Source: CAZTHC01 sp964613425 (GTDB lineage: Bacteria; Bacillota; Clostridia; TANB77; CAG-508). From it: DNA of 31,985 bases. Positions 1-8,373 of the stretch are shown here, piece by piece. Location: NCBI GenBank assembly GCA_964613425.1, contig CAZTHC010000006.1:1-31985 (forward strand), written 5' to 3'. The stretch's first letter is position 1. Each line of letters begins with the position of its first letter. The position numbers were made by a program, and so were the translations under genes. The notes beneath the pieces are model-generated. The model worked only from the letters and a program-made list of their open reading frames with translations, was not told the origin of the DNA and made no database searches.

Positions 1-206
1 CTTATCGCCGGTATGGACAACGTTAAAATCCCAGTTTTCATAATAGTTTTTATAATAGGCTCAAGCATTAAAGCTATTATAAAAGCAATTAAAAAAGGTG
101 TATAAAATATAGCTAATTTAAATAATAAATAGATACCTATCGCTGTTAAAATAACTATTGTTATTCTCTTAAAAACTTTATACCAGTATCCCATATCAAT
201 TACCAT
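1..206 (-). CDS. AI-2E/YtvI-type membrane permease, N-terminal part (runs off window)
   Basis: Only the first 68 codons are present; the gene continues beyond base 1. The ATG at 204-206 is preceded by an AAGGTG ribosome binding site about 10 bases upstream. The product begins with a short basic cytoplasmic stretch (YKVFKR), a hydrophobic helix (about residues 13-33), then YTPFLIAFIIALMLEPIIK. That last stretch strongly resembles the first helices of the AI-2E transporter/PerM/YtvI family, which in Firmicutes includes the sporulation protein YtvI. Substrate is unknown. Family assignment is fairly secure; the subfamily is not, because the C-terminal half is missing. Confidence 0.75.
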   Translation of the reverse strand, partial: MVIDMGYWYKVFKRITIVILTAIGIYLLFKLAIFYTPFLIAFIIALMLEPIIKTIMKTGILTLSIPAI

Positions 207-273
207 ACAAATACACACCTTACATCAGTTTTTGGAATATTTTACCATATATTAATTTATATCGCAAGAAAAA

Positions 274-717
274 CTATTCGGCATTTTTCGGGTTATTATT
301 ACATCTACATATTCCTTCAACAGTAGTTGAAACTTCTTCATTAGATACTTGTGGATGATGAGCTAAATCTCCTAATGAGATTATTCCTATTATTTTATTA
401 TTTTCTAAAACAGGAACTCTTCTTACTTGGCACTTACACATTAAATCACTTGCTTCTGTTACTTCACAGTTTGGTGATAAGTTATACACTTTTGTTGTCA
501 TTATTTCACTTGCTGGAGTAGTACAAACATTTTTGTTACACGCAACTCCTCTTAAAGCTATATCTCTATCTGTGATTAACCCAACTAATTCATTTTGATT
601 ATTACATATAGGTATACAACCAACATGATGCTCCTCCATTAATTTTGCAACATCGCAAATAGAGGCATCTGCTTTAGCACATATAACATTTTTACACATA
701 CATTCTTGAACTTTCAT
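274..717 (-). CDS. Paired CBS-domain protein, unusually rich in cysteine
   Basis: The 147-residue protein is made almost entirely of two CBS motifs: about residues 8-60, with VGCIPICNN and LVGLITDRDIA, and 73-125, with VRRVPVLENNKIIGIISLGDLA. Such stand-alone CBS pairs usually bind adenosine nucleotides and act as sensors; the partner is unknown. What is odd is the number of cysteines, about a dozen, including CMC near the N-terminus, CKC in the second motif and CRC near the C-terminus. That suggests metal binding or redox response, which is inference. The start is supported by AAGGAAG ahead of ATG. It seems to be transcribed alone; no clear terminator hairpin follows. Confidence 0.85.
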   Translation of the reverse strand: MKVQECMCKNVICAKADASICDVAKLMEEHHVGCIPICNNQNELVGLITDRDIALRGVACNKNVCTTPASEIMTTKVYNLSPNCEVTEASDLMCKCQVRRVPVLENNKIIGIISLGDLAHHPQVSNEEVSTTVEGICRCNNNPKNAE

Positions 718-851
718 ATAATCTTCCTTTCATATTTATTTTATATTATATTTTCTACAATTTAACAAATTATTATTCATATATGAAAAAATAAATTATG
801 AAATCATTACACACATTTTAGATGTATACAATACGCCCCTACATTTTACAA

Positions 852-882
852 TAAAAAAAACTGTCAATTTTACTTGACAGTT
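852..882 (-). terminator. Rho-independent terminator overlapping the stop of the 97-aa gene
   Basis: Inverted repeat AACTGTCAA / TTGACAGTT (859-867 and 874-882) followed on the minus strand by eight T residues. The last codons and the TAA stop of the upstream gene (870-872) lie inside the hairpin. Confidence 0.85.
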
Positions 883-1163
883 CCAAAAAAACTTTTTTCG
901 GCCGATTTTACTATATATCGGTCAAAGGGATAGGTCAATGAACGTACAAGACTGATATACTCATCAAAATCTTCATAAATGATGTTCGTGGTTGCTCTCT
1001 TAAGAAATGTGTTCCATCTCTTAAGTTTTGAATTGCTTCTTTCTAGGGTAACAAAGAAATCTTGCTCTCGCTCGAAAATTTGAAAACCAATAATTTTTCC
1101 ATTTTCAACGATTACCCGAACTGAAGAATCGATTCCATTAGTTGAAAAGGTTTTCCTTGCCAT
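870..1163 (-). CDS. Hypothetical 97-aa protein, compositionally atypical
   Basis: I do not recognise a family. The protein is small, soluble and basic, starting MARKTFSTNGIDSSVRVIVE. It has its own promoter (1198-1226), a strong AGGAGGG site ahead of ATG, and a terminator built into its 3' end, so it looks like an expressed single-gene unit. Its codon use differs from the neighbours: more ATC, ACC, GAG, CGA and CTT. It contains the only in-frame CGG in the window (1116-1118, in SSVRVIV) at which the frame does not shift; a +1 shift there would meet TAA at once. Together these suggest recent horizontal acquisition. Existence is well supported by signals; function is unknown. Confidence 0.7.
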   Translation of the reverse strand: MARKTFSTNGIDSSVRVIVENGKIIGFQIFEREQDFFVTLERSNSKLKRWNTFLKRATTNIIYEDFDEYISLVRSLTYPFDRYIVKSAEKSFFGTVK

Positions 1164-1197
1164 GCGTATCCCTCCTGTAAAAATATTTTATACAAGC

Positions 1198-1226
1198 ATT
1201 ATATCACTTTATGTAAATATAATCAA
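1198..1226 (-). promoter_or_regulatory. Sigma-A-type promoter of the 97-aa gene
   Basis: TTGATT (1221-1226) and TATAAT (1198-1203) on the minus strand with a 17-base spacer. The -35 overlaps the stop codon of the upstream Pro-rich gene. Confidence 0.75.
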
Positions 1227-1771
1227 GGGTTATAAAAATAATTATTGTAATCTCGTGGTTGTATTGGTGGTCTCATTCCCGGAAATTGTGGTGGAAAACC
1301 TGGTCCCCCTTGTGGTGGAAATGGTGGTCTGCCTGGTGGAGGGATATTGGGTCTTCTATTAAATAAATAATTTAATAGAAGTATTCTTATTAAATCTTGC
1401 ATTAAATAATTTCTTTGTCTTGTTTCTTTTTCTTCAGTTTTAGCATTAGGATTAACAACATCTCCATTTCTTAGTTCTGTTCTAGGTTTGGATTCTAATT
1501 CAAATTTAATGTCTATTTCAGATTCTATGTTTCTATATATTTCTTCAGACATTTCATCTAATAAACTATTTGTAATTGGTCTATTATTAATTCTCTGGCA
1601 ACATTTTATTACCATTGGATTTAGTATTTTATAAATTTCTGGATATAACTCTTCTAAGTTTTCATTTGATGGTTGAGGGTAATATTCATTTTCATATGTA
1701 GAATTAACTGCATTGTTATTCGGATAACCTAATACTGTTCTCATATAATCTTCATAATTTTGATAATACAT
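1223..1771 (-). CDS. Hypothetical protein with Pro/Gly-rich C-terminal tail
   Basis: The open frame extends to 2035, but the start chosen is the ATG at 1769-1771 because AAGGAGG lies just upstream. The longer frame would translate through a terminator and a repeat. This gives 182 residues: an Asn/Tyr-rich N-terminus (MYYQNYEDYMRTVLGYPNNN), a probably helical middle (LEELYPEIYKILNPM and a CC pair), a short hydrophobic patch (LIRILLLNYLF), then a tail of repeated PP, PGG and FPP units ending NYFYNP. The tail resembles spore-coat or surface proteins only in composition. No function can be assigned. Confidence 0.7.
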   Translation of the reverse strand: MYYQNYEDYMRTVLGYPNNNAVNSTYENEYYPQPSNENLEELYPEIYKILNPMVIKCCQRINNRPITNSLLDEMSEEIYRNIESEIDIKFELESKPRTELRNGDVVNPNAKTEEKETRQRNYLMQDLIRILLLNYLFNRRPNIPPPGRPPFPPQGGPGFPPQFPGMRPPIQPRDYNNYFYNP

Positions 1772-1837
1772 TTTTCTTACCTCCTTAATATGTTTAATTA
1801 TATGCAGAGTTTTGAAAAATGTGACAGTTTTATTGTT

Positions 1838-1862
1838 GCGGGTCGTCGAGGACGCCGACTCA
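1838..1862 (+). repeat. GC-rich dispersed repeat, copy 1
   Basis: Contains CGGGTCGTCGAGGACGCC followed by GAC, 21 bases identical to the reverse complement of the copy at 22708-22732 and similar to 8141-8160. It is an imperfect palindrome and stands out sharply from the AT-rich surroundings. Confidence 0.7.
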
Positions 1863-1907
1863 TACAAACATTCAAAACATATTTTTATGGTAAGCTCTGT
1901 GTCTGCT

Positions 1908-1940
1908 AAAAAACAAGAGAAGCTCCAAGCGGAACTTCTC
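1908..1940 (-). terminator. Rho-independent terminator downstream of murD
   Basis: Ten-base-pair stem (1917-1926 with 1931-1940, one G-U pair) with loop GCTT on the minus strand, followed by TTGTTTTTT. It separates murD from the Pro-rich gene. Further hairpins lie beside it at 1945-1970 and 1981-1997. Confidence 0.75.
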
Positions 1941-2031
1941 TCGTGGGAGTGAGCTCGAGCTTCTCCCTCCTTTATGTTAAACAGAGCCAAAGCTCTGCAT
2001 ATGTATATTTTAATATTTTTTTGCGATATTG

Positions 2032-3429
2032 TCAAATTTTTGAAATAATTTCCTTGAATTTGTTACCTCTTTCTTCAAAATTTTTGAACATATCAAAGCT
2101 TGCACTTGCTGGTGAAAACAATACTACTTCTCCTTTAATTGCCACTTTTTTAGCTGTTTCTACAGCTTCTTTTAATGAATTTGTTCTATATATAGATAAT
2201 AATTTTTCGCCTTGTAACTTGTTTTTTACTGCAGTTTCAATTTTATCTGCCGTTTGGCCAAGAAGAATTAGTTTACTAACATTATTTATAATTGGCTCTG
2301 CAATTGGTGTATAATCTAAATGTTTATCATAACCTCCAGCAATCAAAACTATTTTTTCTGAAAAGGAATTCAATCCAGCAATTGTTCTACTAGGACTACT
2401 TCCAATTGAGTCATTATACCATTTTATCCCGTCTATTTCTTTTACAAATTCTAGTCTATGTTCTACGCCTTTAAAATTCTCTATTACTTTAATTTGTGTG
2501 TCAACATCCGCTAATGTTAAAGTTGCTGCAATTGCTGTACAAATATTTTCATAGTTGTGCTTACCTCTAAGTAAAATGTCTTCTACTTTAAGTACATGTC
2601 TTCTTAATCCGTCTTCGCATATTTTTATTGTATTATCATCTAAAATTACGCCATCTTCTAGTTTTTCTTTACTACTAAAATATACAATTTTACCTGGTGC
2701 TTGTTTTGACAATTTCTTAGTTATTTCATTGTCAAAATTTGTTATTAAAATATCGCTTTCAGTTTGATATTTAAATATGTTTGCTTTTGCTTCTATGTAT
2801 TCATCATAAGATTTATGTATATCTAAATGATTTGGTGAAATATTTGTAATTACAGAAATATTTGGACTTTTTTTCATATTCATCAATTGAAAACTGCTTA
2901 ATTCTAGTACTATTATATCTTCTGGTTTCATTTCATCTATTTTTGTAAATAAAGGAATTCCTATATTTCCACCTAAATAACAATTATAACCTTTTTGTTT
3001 TATAATATTATAAATTAAACTGGTTGTTGTCGTTTTTCCATCACTTCCTGTAACCCCTACCACAGTTCCTGGGCATAATTCTATAAGCATTTCTATTTCA
3101 GAAGTTAGAATAGCGCCTCTTCCTATCTCTGCTTGTATTTCTGGTAAATCCGGTCTACAACTTGGTGAACGAAAAATAATATCAAATCCTTTTAAACTTT
3201 CTAAATTATCTTTTCCTGTAATTAATTTAATATTATATTCTTTTATTTTTTCTATTCCTAAATTGTCTATTAATTTTTCTTCTCTCTTATCAAAAACAGT
3301 AATATTAGTACTTAATTTATACAAATACTCTATAAGTGGAATATTGCTTACACCCAACCCTATTATTGCTATTTTTTTATTTTTTATACTTTTCTTAAAA
3401 TCTTCCAATTTTTGGTTAATATAGCTCAT
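2032..3429 (-). CDS. murD: UDP-N-acetylmuramoyl-L-alanine:D-glutamate ligase
   Basis: Cytoplasmic Mur ligase that adds D-glutamate to UDP-MurNAc-L-Ala in peptidoglycan precursor synthesis, using ATP. The 465-residue length is normal. An N-terminal Rossmann-like domain (KKIAIIGLGVSN) binds the UDP substrate. The ATP loop is GVTGSDGKTTTT (about 125-136). The central-domain motif NISPNHLDIH follows, and GGYDKHLDYTP marks the C-terminal domain. TAAGGAGG precedes the ATG. In many genomes murD sits in the dcw cluster with mraY, murG or ftsW; here it stands apart, next to unrelated genes. Confidence 0.96.
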   Translation of the reverse strand: MSYINQKLEDFKKSIKNKKIAIIGLGVSNIPLIEYLYKLSTNITVFDKREEKLIDNLGIEKIKEYNIKLITGKDNLESLKGFDIIFRSPSCRPDLPEIQAEIGRGAILTSEIEMLIELCPGTVVGVTGSDGKTTTTSLIYNIIKQKGYNCYLGGNIGIPLFTKIDEMKPEDIIVLELSSFQLMNMKKSPNISVITNISPNHLDIHKSYDEYIEAKANIFKYQTESDILITNFDNEITKKLSKQAPGKIVYFSSKEKLEDGVILDDNTIKICEDGLRRHVLKVEDILLRGKHNYENICTAIAATLTLADVDTQIKVIENFKGVEHRLEFVKEIDGIKWYNDSIGSSPSRTIAGLNSFSEKIVLIAGGYDKHLDYTPIAEPIINNVSKLILLGQTADKIETAVKNKLQGEKLLSIYRTNSLKEAVETAKKVAIKGEVVLFSPASASFDMFKNFEERGNKFKEIISKI

Positions 3430-3587
3430 TTTTCCTCCTTAGATACTTGATTTTATATTATTATTGAATAATTTATATTTATTTTGGTAATGCTAAAATT
3501 ATACAACAAAAATTTAAAATAAACAATTTGTATTGTATATTTTTATTAGAATTGCACAAAATATATTTGCAAGGAGGTGCATTGCAC

Positions 3588-3713
3588 ATGTCAAATGAAA
3601 AGAATAATAACAATAATAATAACAATAACAACAATAATAACAACAACAATAACAATAATAGAAACAATCAAAACAATAACCAAAACAACAATAACAACCA
3701 CAACTGTAAATAA
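3588..3713 (+). CDS. Poly-asparagine mini-protein (41 aa)
   Basis: The start chosen is ATG 3588 because AAGGAGG lies at 3571-3577; an earlier ATG at 3528 has no such site. The product is MSNEK followed by an asparagine tract broken by single R, Q and H residues and ending HNCK. Asn codons are an irregular mix of AAT and AAC rather than a pure trinucleotide repeat, so the residue seems retained while the DNA repeat has decayed. A strong terminator follows. The direct repeat ATTGCAC (3551-3557, 3581-3587) flanks the ribosome binding site. Low complexity means homology cannot support it, but start and stop signals both do. Function is unknown. Confidence 0.65.
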   Translation: MSNEKNNNNNNNNNNNNNNNNNNNRNNQNNNQNNNNNHNCK

Positions 3714-3734
3714 GTATATTTTTAATTAAATAAT

Positions 3735-3783
3735 TTTAATAGAACCTTTTTAAGTTTTATTTAAAAGGTTCTATTAAAGTTTT
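3735..3783 (+). terminator. Rho-independent terminator after the poly-Asn gene
   Basis: Long near-perfect stem TTTAATAGAACCTTTTTAA / TTAAAAGGTTCTATTAAA (3735-3778) followed by GTTTTAT. It also lies just downstream of uvrA on the minus strand, so it may serve both convergent units. Confidence 0.85.
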
Positions 3784-3809
3784 ATATTTGAAATGTCTTT
3801 ATACACGAT

Positions 3810-6648
3810 CTAATTATTTAAATACTTCTCTAAATATTTTCCTGTATATGATTTCTCATTTTTAACAATTTGCTCAGGTGTTCCTATTGCAATGATTTCT
3901 CCACCTTTTTCTCCACCTTCTGGTCCTAAATCTATAATATAATCAGATGTTTTAATTAAATCCAAATTATGTTCAATAACAATAATACTGTTTCCTGTAT
4001 CAACCAATCTTTGCAATATATCTACTAATCTATGCACATCTGCTATGTGTAAGCCTGTAGTTGGCTCATCTAAAATATATAAAGTCTTTCCAGTAGCTCT
4101 TTTTGAAAGTTCTGTTGCTAACTTAATACGTTGTGCCTCTCCTCCAGATAATGTTGTAGAAGGTTGTCCCAATTTTATATACCCAAGTCCTACATCATAT
4201 AATGTTTGAATTTTTGGTCTTATTTTAGGAACGTTTGCAAAAAATTCAAGTGCTTCTTCTACTGTCATCTCTAAGACATCAGAAATACTTTTTCCTTTAT
4301 ATTTAACTTCTAATGTTTCTTTACTATATCTTTTTCCTTTACAAACTTCGCATGGTACATATACATCTGGTAAAAAATGCATTTCAATTTTTAAAACGCC
4401 ATCACCTTGGCAAGCTTCACATCTTCCACCTGTAACATTAAAACTAAATCTTCCTTTTTGATATCCTCTCATTTTAGCTTCATTTGTAGAAGCAAAAATA
4501 TCACGGATAATATCAAAAATTCCGGTATATGTTGCTGGATTTGAACGTGGCGTTTTGCCTATTGGAGATTGATCTATATTAATTATTTTGTCTATGTTTT
4601 CAATTCCTTTAACTTCGTCACATTTACCTGGTTTTTCGTTCGCTCTATTTATTTGTTTTGCAATATTTTTATATAATATTTCATTAATTAATGTACTTTT
4701 TCCAGACCCTGAAACTCCTGTTATACATGTAAATACTCCTAATGGTATTTTTACATTTATGTTTTTAAGATTATTTTCAGTAGCATTAATTATTTCTATA
4801 GACTTTCCGTTAGACTTTCTTCTTTTTTTAGGAACTGTAATTTGCTTTCTTCCGCTCAAATATTGTCCTGTTATAGAATCTGTTACCAATTTTATTTCTT
4901 CAGCTGTTCCTTGTGCTATAATATTTCCTCCATGAACTCCGGCACCTGGTCCAACATCTATTATTTGGTCTGCAGCATACATAGTATCTTCATCATGCTC
5001 TACAACAATCAATGTATTTCCTAAATCTCTTAATTTTTTTAATGTTTCTATTAATTTGCTATTATCTCTTTGATGAAGTCCAATACTTGGTTCATCCAAT
5101 ATATATAATACTCCTGTAAGTCCAGAGCCAATTTGAGTTGCAAGTCTTATACGTTGTGCTTCTCCTCCAGATAATGTTCCAGCTCCTCTAGATAATGTTA
5201 AATACTCTAATCCTACATCTATTAAAAATTGCAATCTTTTATTCAATTCTTTAAAAATCTGGTCTGCAATTATTCTATCTTTTTTATTTAATTCAATACT
5301 GTTAATAAATTGCTTGATTCTGAATATAGACATATTTGTAAGTTCAAAAATATTTTTATCTCCTACTGTTACAGCTAAAGTTTCTTTGTTTAATCTTGCT
5401 CCATTACAAATGTCGCAATGGCTTTCACTCATGTATAATTGATAAAAGTCTCTCATTCCTTGTGATTTTGTTTCTTTATATCTTCTATCTAAAGTAGGAA
5501 TTACGCCTTCAAATGGAGCTGAAAATCTTCTTGTTCCTGCAATAGAAGTATATTCAAAATCAATTTTTTCATTGCCCGTACCATATAAAATTTTATCCAA
5601 AAATTCTCTAGGTAATTTTTTTATTGGTTTTGTTATATCTACGTTATATTTTTTTGCAATACTTTCAAAATACATTTTAGCCATTGTTTCTCCGCTTTTT
5701 CATATTGCTTGCGCCAAACGCTTTCACACCATCGTATAATGTTTTATTTTTATCTGGTATTACTAAATCTTCGTCCATTTTCATTAAAAATCCAATTCCT
5801 CCGCATGAAGGACATGCTCCAAATGGATTATTAAAAGAAAACATTCTTGGCGTTAATTCTTCTATTCCTATTCCGCAATCAGCACATGCGTAATTTTGGC
5901 TAAATAGTAATTCTTCTTTTCCAATAACATCTATTAATACTAAATTGTTTGCATAATGTAAAGCTGTTTCCACAGATTCTGTTAATCTGCTCCTTATAGT
6001 ATCTTTTATAACTAATCTATCTACTATTAATTCAATATTATGTTTTTTATTTCTATCTATTTCTATATCATCTGTTAATTCAAAAATCTTTCCATCTATT
6101 CTAGCTCTTAAGAAACCTTCTTTAGCAAAATCCTGTAATAATTTTACATATTCACCTTTTTTTCCACGAATTACTGGAGCTAAAATTTGTATTTTTGTTC
6201 CATCTTCTAATGCTAAAATAGACTCTATTATTTGATCAATACTTTGTTTTTCAATTTTTTTTCCACATTTAGGGCAATGTGGAACTCCTATATTTGCGTA
6301 TAATAAACGAATATAGTCATAAATTTCTGTAACTGTTCCTACTGTTGAACGTGGATTTTTTGATGTTGTTTTCTGATCTATTGAAATAGCAGGTGATAAT
6401 CCTGTAATACTTTCTACATCTGGTTTTTCCATTATACCTAAAAATTGTCTTGCATAAGCAGATAAACTCTCTACATATCTTCTTTGTCCTTCTGCATACA
6501 ATGTATCAAACGCCAAAGAAGACTTTCCTGAACCAGAAAGTCCTGTTATAACAACCAATTTATCTCTTGGTATTTCTATATTTATATTTTTTAAATTATG
6601 CTCTTTAGCCCCTCTAATTATTATAGAATTATTCATATTTCCCCCCAC
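3810..6648 (-). CDS. uvrA: Excinuclease ABC subunit A, read through a +1 shift at CGG
   Basis: Damage-recognition ATPase of nucleotide excision repair, partner of UvrB. Two frames together give a complete UvrA. Frame 1 (6648-5695, 318 aa) has Walker A GLSGSGKSSLAF and the first zinc cysteines. Frame 2 (from 5693) carries LSGGEAQRIRLAT, GVSGSGKSTLI, the zinc knuckle CEACQGDG/CEVCKGKR and LSGGEAQRIKLAT. They join at in-frame CGG 5692-5694: dropping its C gives SNMKKGETMAKMYF and a 945-residue protein, normal for UvrA. Without the shift the first frame stops within five codons. Removing one A from the A5 run at 5696-5700 would also restore the frame. The gene follows the transglutaminase gene by three bases, with GGGGGGA as ribosome binding site. 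Confidence 0.9.
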
Positions 6649-6651
6649 TTT

Positions 6652-7437
6652 TTATTCATCCCTTGTCTTTTCTTTACTTAATTCTTTTAATAAATTCGTT
6701 AAATATGCATTATATGATGCTTTGTTTTCGGTCGTTTTCTTGCTTAATTCACAATAATGACAATGTAAAATACCTTCTCTATCGTAGTATTTAAGCATAT
6801 CTTCCTTATTAACTTTTTTAATTGCTTTATATCCCAATTTTTCCTCTAATTCTTTAGGAATAACAAGCAATAAGCTAGTATCTATTATATATTCACTATT
6901 ATTTATCTTTGCTTCAATCCAGCTATGTTCTCCATTAGGAGAATTCTCTGATCCTTTTAACAAAATTGAATTTCCTTTAACTATATAATTTGGATTGTTA
7001 AACATTATTCCTATTAATTTACTGGTAGTTCCACAATTTCCAATATGTTCACCAGTTTTAAAATACTCATATAGTGAGGAATAAGTTTCAACGTTTACTT
7101 TCTTGGTAGCTTCTAATAATGTTTCGTTTTCGTTATACATAAAATCCTCAAAACAATATATTTTTTCATTTTTTATATAATTTAACAACTCTGCATTATT
7201 AGCATACGCAATACTTCTACAGCTTGGCAAATTTTTATTTGTATCTTTAAAACAAATAAATCTGCTAATGAAATTCCATTCTGCTAATGTTAGTTTTCTT
7301 TCAAAATTTCTAACAACTCTTTTATTAAATATATCTTCTATAATTTCTGAAACTTCTCCTAAAGTTGGCAAATTTTCTTCAGAAAATCTTTTGTTTTCAA
7401 AAAATTCTTCATAAAAACCTTTTTTATAGAATTTCAT
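6652..7437 (-). CDS. Transglutaminase-like cysteine protein
   Basis: A 261-residue soluble protein with a transglutaminase-like fold: the Cys of GNCGTTSKLIG, the His of GEHSWIEA and the Asp of YIIDTSLLL give the expected Cys-His-Asp triad in order. No signal peptide is seen, so it probably acts in the cytoplasm; such proteins can be peptidases or have lost catalysis. A CHYC pair near the C-terminus could bind metal. The start is the ATG at 7435-7437 with AAGGTG upstream, rather than the GTG twelve bases earlier. It is the first gene of a tight pair with uvrA; whether that implies a repair role is open. Confidence 0.75.
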   Translation of the reverse strand: MKFYKKGFYEEFFENKRFSEENLPTLGEVSEIIEDIFNKRVVRNFERKLTLAEWNFISRFICFKDTNKNLPSCRSIAYANNAELLNYIKNEKIYCFEDFMYNENETLLEATKKVNVETYSSLYEYFKTGEHIGNCGTTSKLIGIMFNNPNYIVKGNSILLKGSENSPNGEHSWIEAKINNSEYIIDTSLLLVIPKELEEKLGYKAIKKVNKEDMLKYYDREGILHCHYCELSKKTTENKASYNAYLTNLLKELSKEKTRDE

Positions 7438-7553
7438 ATATATAATCACCTTTCATTTTCAATATATTTCTATAAATATGCAACATTTATTATATCATAT
7501 TTATGTGAATTAGTCCATTATTTTTTATTCATAATATTACATTTTGAAAGTTT

Positions 7554-7582
7554 TTGACATTATATTACAAAAGTGATAAACT
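7554..7582 (+). promoter_or_regulatory. Promoter of the dCMP deaminase gene
   Basis: TTGACA (7554-7559), 17-base spacer, TAAACT (7577-7582). The same TTGACA-17-TAAACT arrangement recurs at 21618-21646. Confidence 0.85.
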
Positions 7583-7621
7583 CTATTCATATTTAATAAT
7601 ATATCTTTTATGGAGGTAAAA

Positions 7622-8128
7622 ATGGAAGGAAATAGAATTGATAAAGAAAATTATTATTTAGATATGGCTGAAGCTGCTCTAAACAGAGGTACTTGTTTAC
7701 GTAGAAATTATGGAGCAATTATTGTAAATAATGATTCTATTGTTTCTACAGGTTATACTGGTGCTCCTCGTGGTAGAAAAAATTGTTGCGATATTGGTTT
7801 TTGCAGAAGAGAAAAAGAAAATATTTCTTCTGGTCAACGTTACGAATTATGCCGTAGTGTGCATGCAGAGCAAAATGCAGTAATTGCTGCTGGTCGTGAA
7901 AAAGCTCTTGGTGGTACAATGTATTTAGTTGGAATTGAAGGTATTACACCACATACAGATGGAGATAAAGTTTATAATAAAAATATTGATTCTTGTTTAA
8001 TGTGTAAAAGAGTTATTATAAATGCTGGAATTGAAAAAGTTGTTATGCGTTTAAGTAAAACAGAATATAAGATTGTAAATGTTAGCGATTGGATAGAAAA
8101 TGATGATTCTATGCCAATTATAAAATAA
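7622..8128 (+). CDS. Deoxycytidylate (dCMP) deaminase family protein, ComEB-like
   Basis: Zinc-dependent cytidine deaminase fold, 168 residues. The catalytic motif is VHAEQNAVIAAG (His ligand and proton-shuttle Glu), and the second zinc motif is SCLMCKRVIINAGI. GYTGAPRGRKNCCD is typical of dCMP deaminases, which make dUMP for thymidylate synthesis; Firmicutes homologues are often named ComE operon protein 2. An upstream ATG at 7610 overlaps the GGAGGT ribosome binding site, so the ATG at 7622 is the likelier start. It has its own strong promoter and stands alone, convergent with uvrB. Confidence 0.9.
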   Translation: MEGNRIDKENYYLDMAEAALNRGTCLRRNYGAIIVNNDSIVSTGYTGAPRGRKNCCDIGFCRREKENISSGQRYELCRSVHAEQNAVIAAGREKALGGTMYLVGIEGITPHTDGDKVYNKNIDSCLMCKRVIINAGIEKVVMRLSKTEYKIVNVSDWIENDDSMPIIK

Positions 8129-8136
8129 ATAAACTT

Positions 8137-8166
8137 ATTAGCGGGCTGTCGAGGACGCTAGCTAAT
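8137..8166 (+). repeat. GC-rich dispersed repeat, copy 2, inside a hairpin
   Basis: ATTAGC (8137-8142) and GCTAAT (8161-8166) flank GGGCTGTCGAGGACGCTA, which shares the TGTCGAGGACGC-type core with the copies near 1840 and 22720. It follows the deaminase stop by nine bases and may aid termination, although no T run follows. Confidence 0.6.
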
Positions 8167-8186
8167 AGAAATTATATAAGTTATTA

Positions 8187-8367
8187 TAAAAAGAAATATA
8201 TAAAATTTGAAAAAAGCGCATTGATAAAAATTTGAATTAAAAACTCTTTAAAAAATTCATGGAAAGAGTTCAAGCTTGCCTTGGAAGGGTGCCATTAATT
8301 TTTTTTAGAGTTTTTATGATAATTTTTTGAACGAGCATTTTTGAAAATTTTCATATATTTCTTTTTA
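8187..8367. other. 181-nt imperfect palindrome (rod-like RNA, MITE relic or two-way terminator)
   Basis: Left arm 8187-8257 and right arm 8297-8367 are inverted copies of each other along 71 bases. The outer 15 bases pair perfectly (TAAAAAGAAATATAT with ATATATTTCTTTTTA), and an inner block AAAAACTCT pairs with AGAGTTTTT. Between them the arms stay similar with scattered mismatches. The 39-base apical part is richer in G and C and folds on itself (ATGG/CCAT, then TTCAAG/CTTGGAA). Length and rod shape resemble 6S RNA, but I see no sequence proof. It fills the gap between two convergent genes, so two-way termination is also possible. Confidence 0.6.
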
Positions 8368-8373
8368 ATTTTA

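Noticed and set aside
1162..1362. Plus-strand open frame of 66 codons
   Set aside because: It is antisense to the Pro-rich gene and the 97-aa promoter, has no ribosome binding site, and its Val/Gly-rich product mirrors the proline codons opposite.
1772..2035. N-terminal extension of the Pro-rich gene
   Set aside because: It would translate through a terminator and a dispersed repeat; AAGGAGG clearly marks ATG 1769-1771 as the start.
3551..3587. Repeated ATTGCAC as part of a CRISPR or phage element
   Set aside because: There are only two 7-base copies around a ribosome binding site, with no further units. No CRISPR array, tRNA or rRNA was found in the window.
3479..3667. Poly-leucine frame on the minus strand
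   Set aside because: It is the reverse complement of the poly-Asn gene and has no start signals; the plus strand has both ribosome binding site and terminator.
3600..3700. Simple AAT/AAC microsatellite only
   Set aside because: The codon order is irregular and the frame is bounded by a strong ribosome binding site and a terminator, so a gene is preferred, though with moderate confidence.
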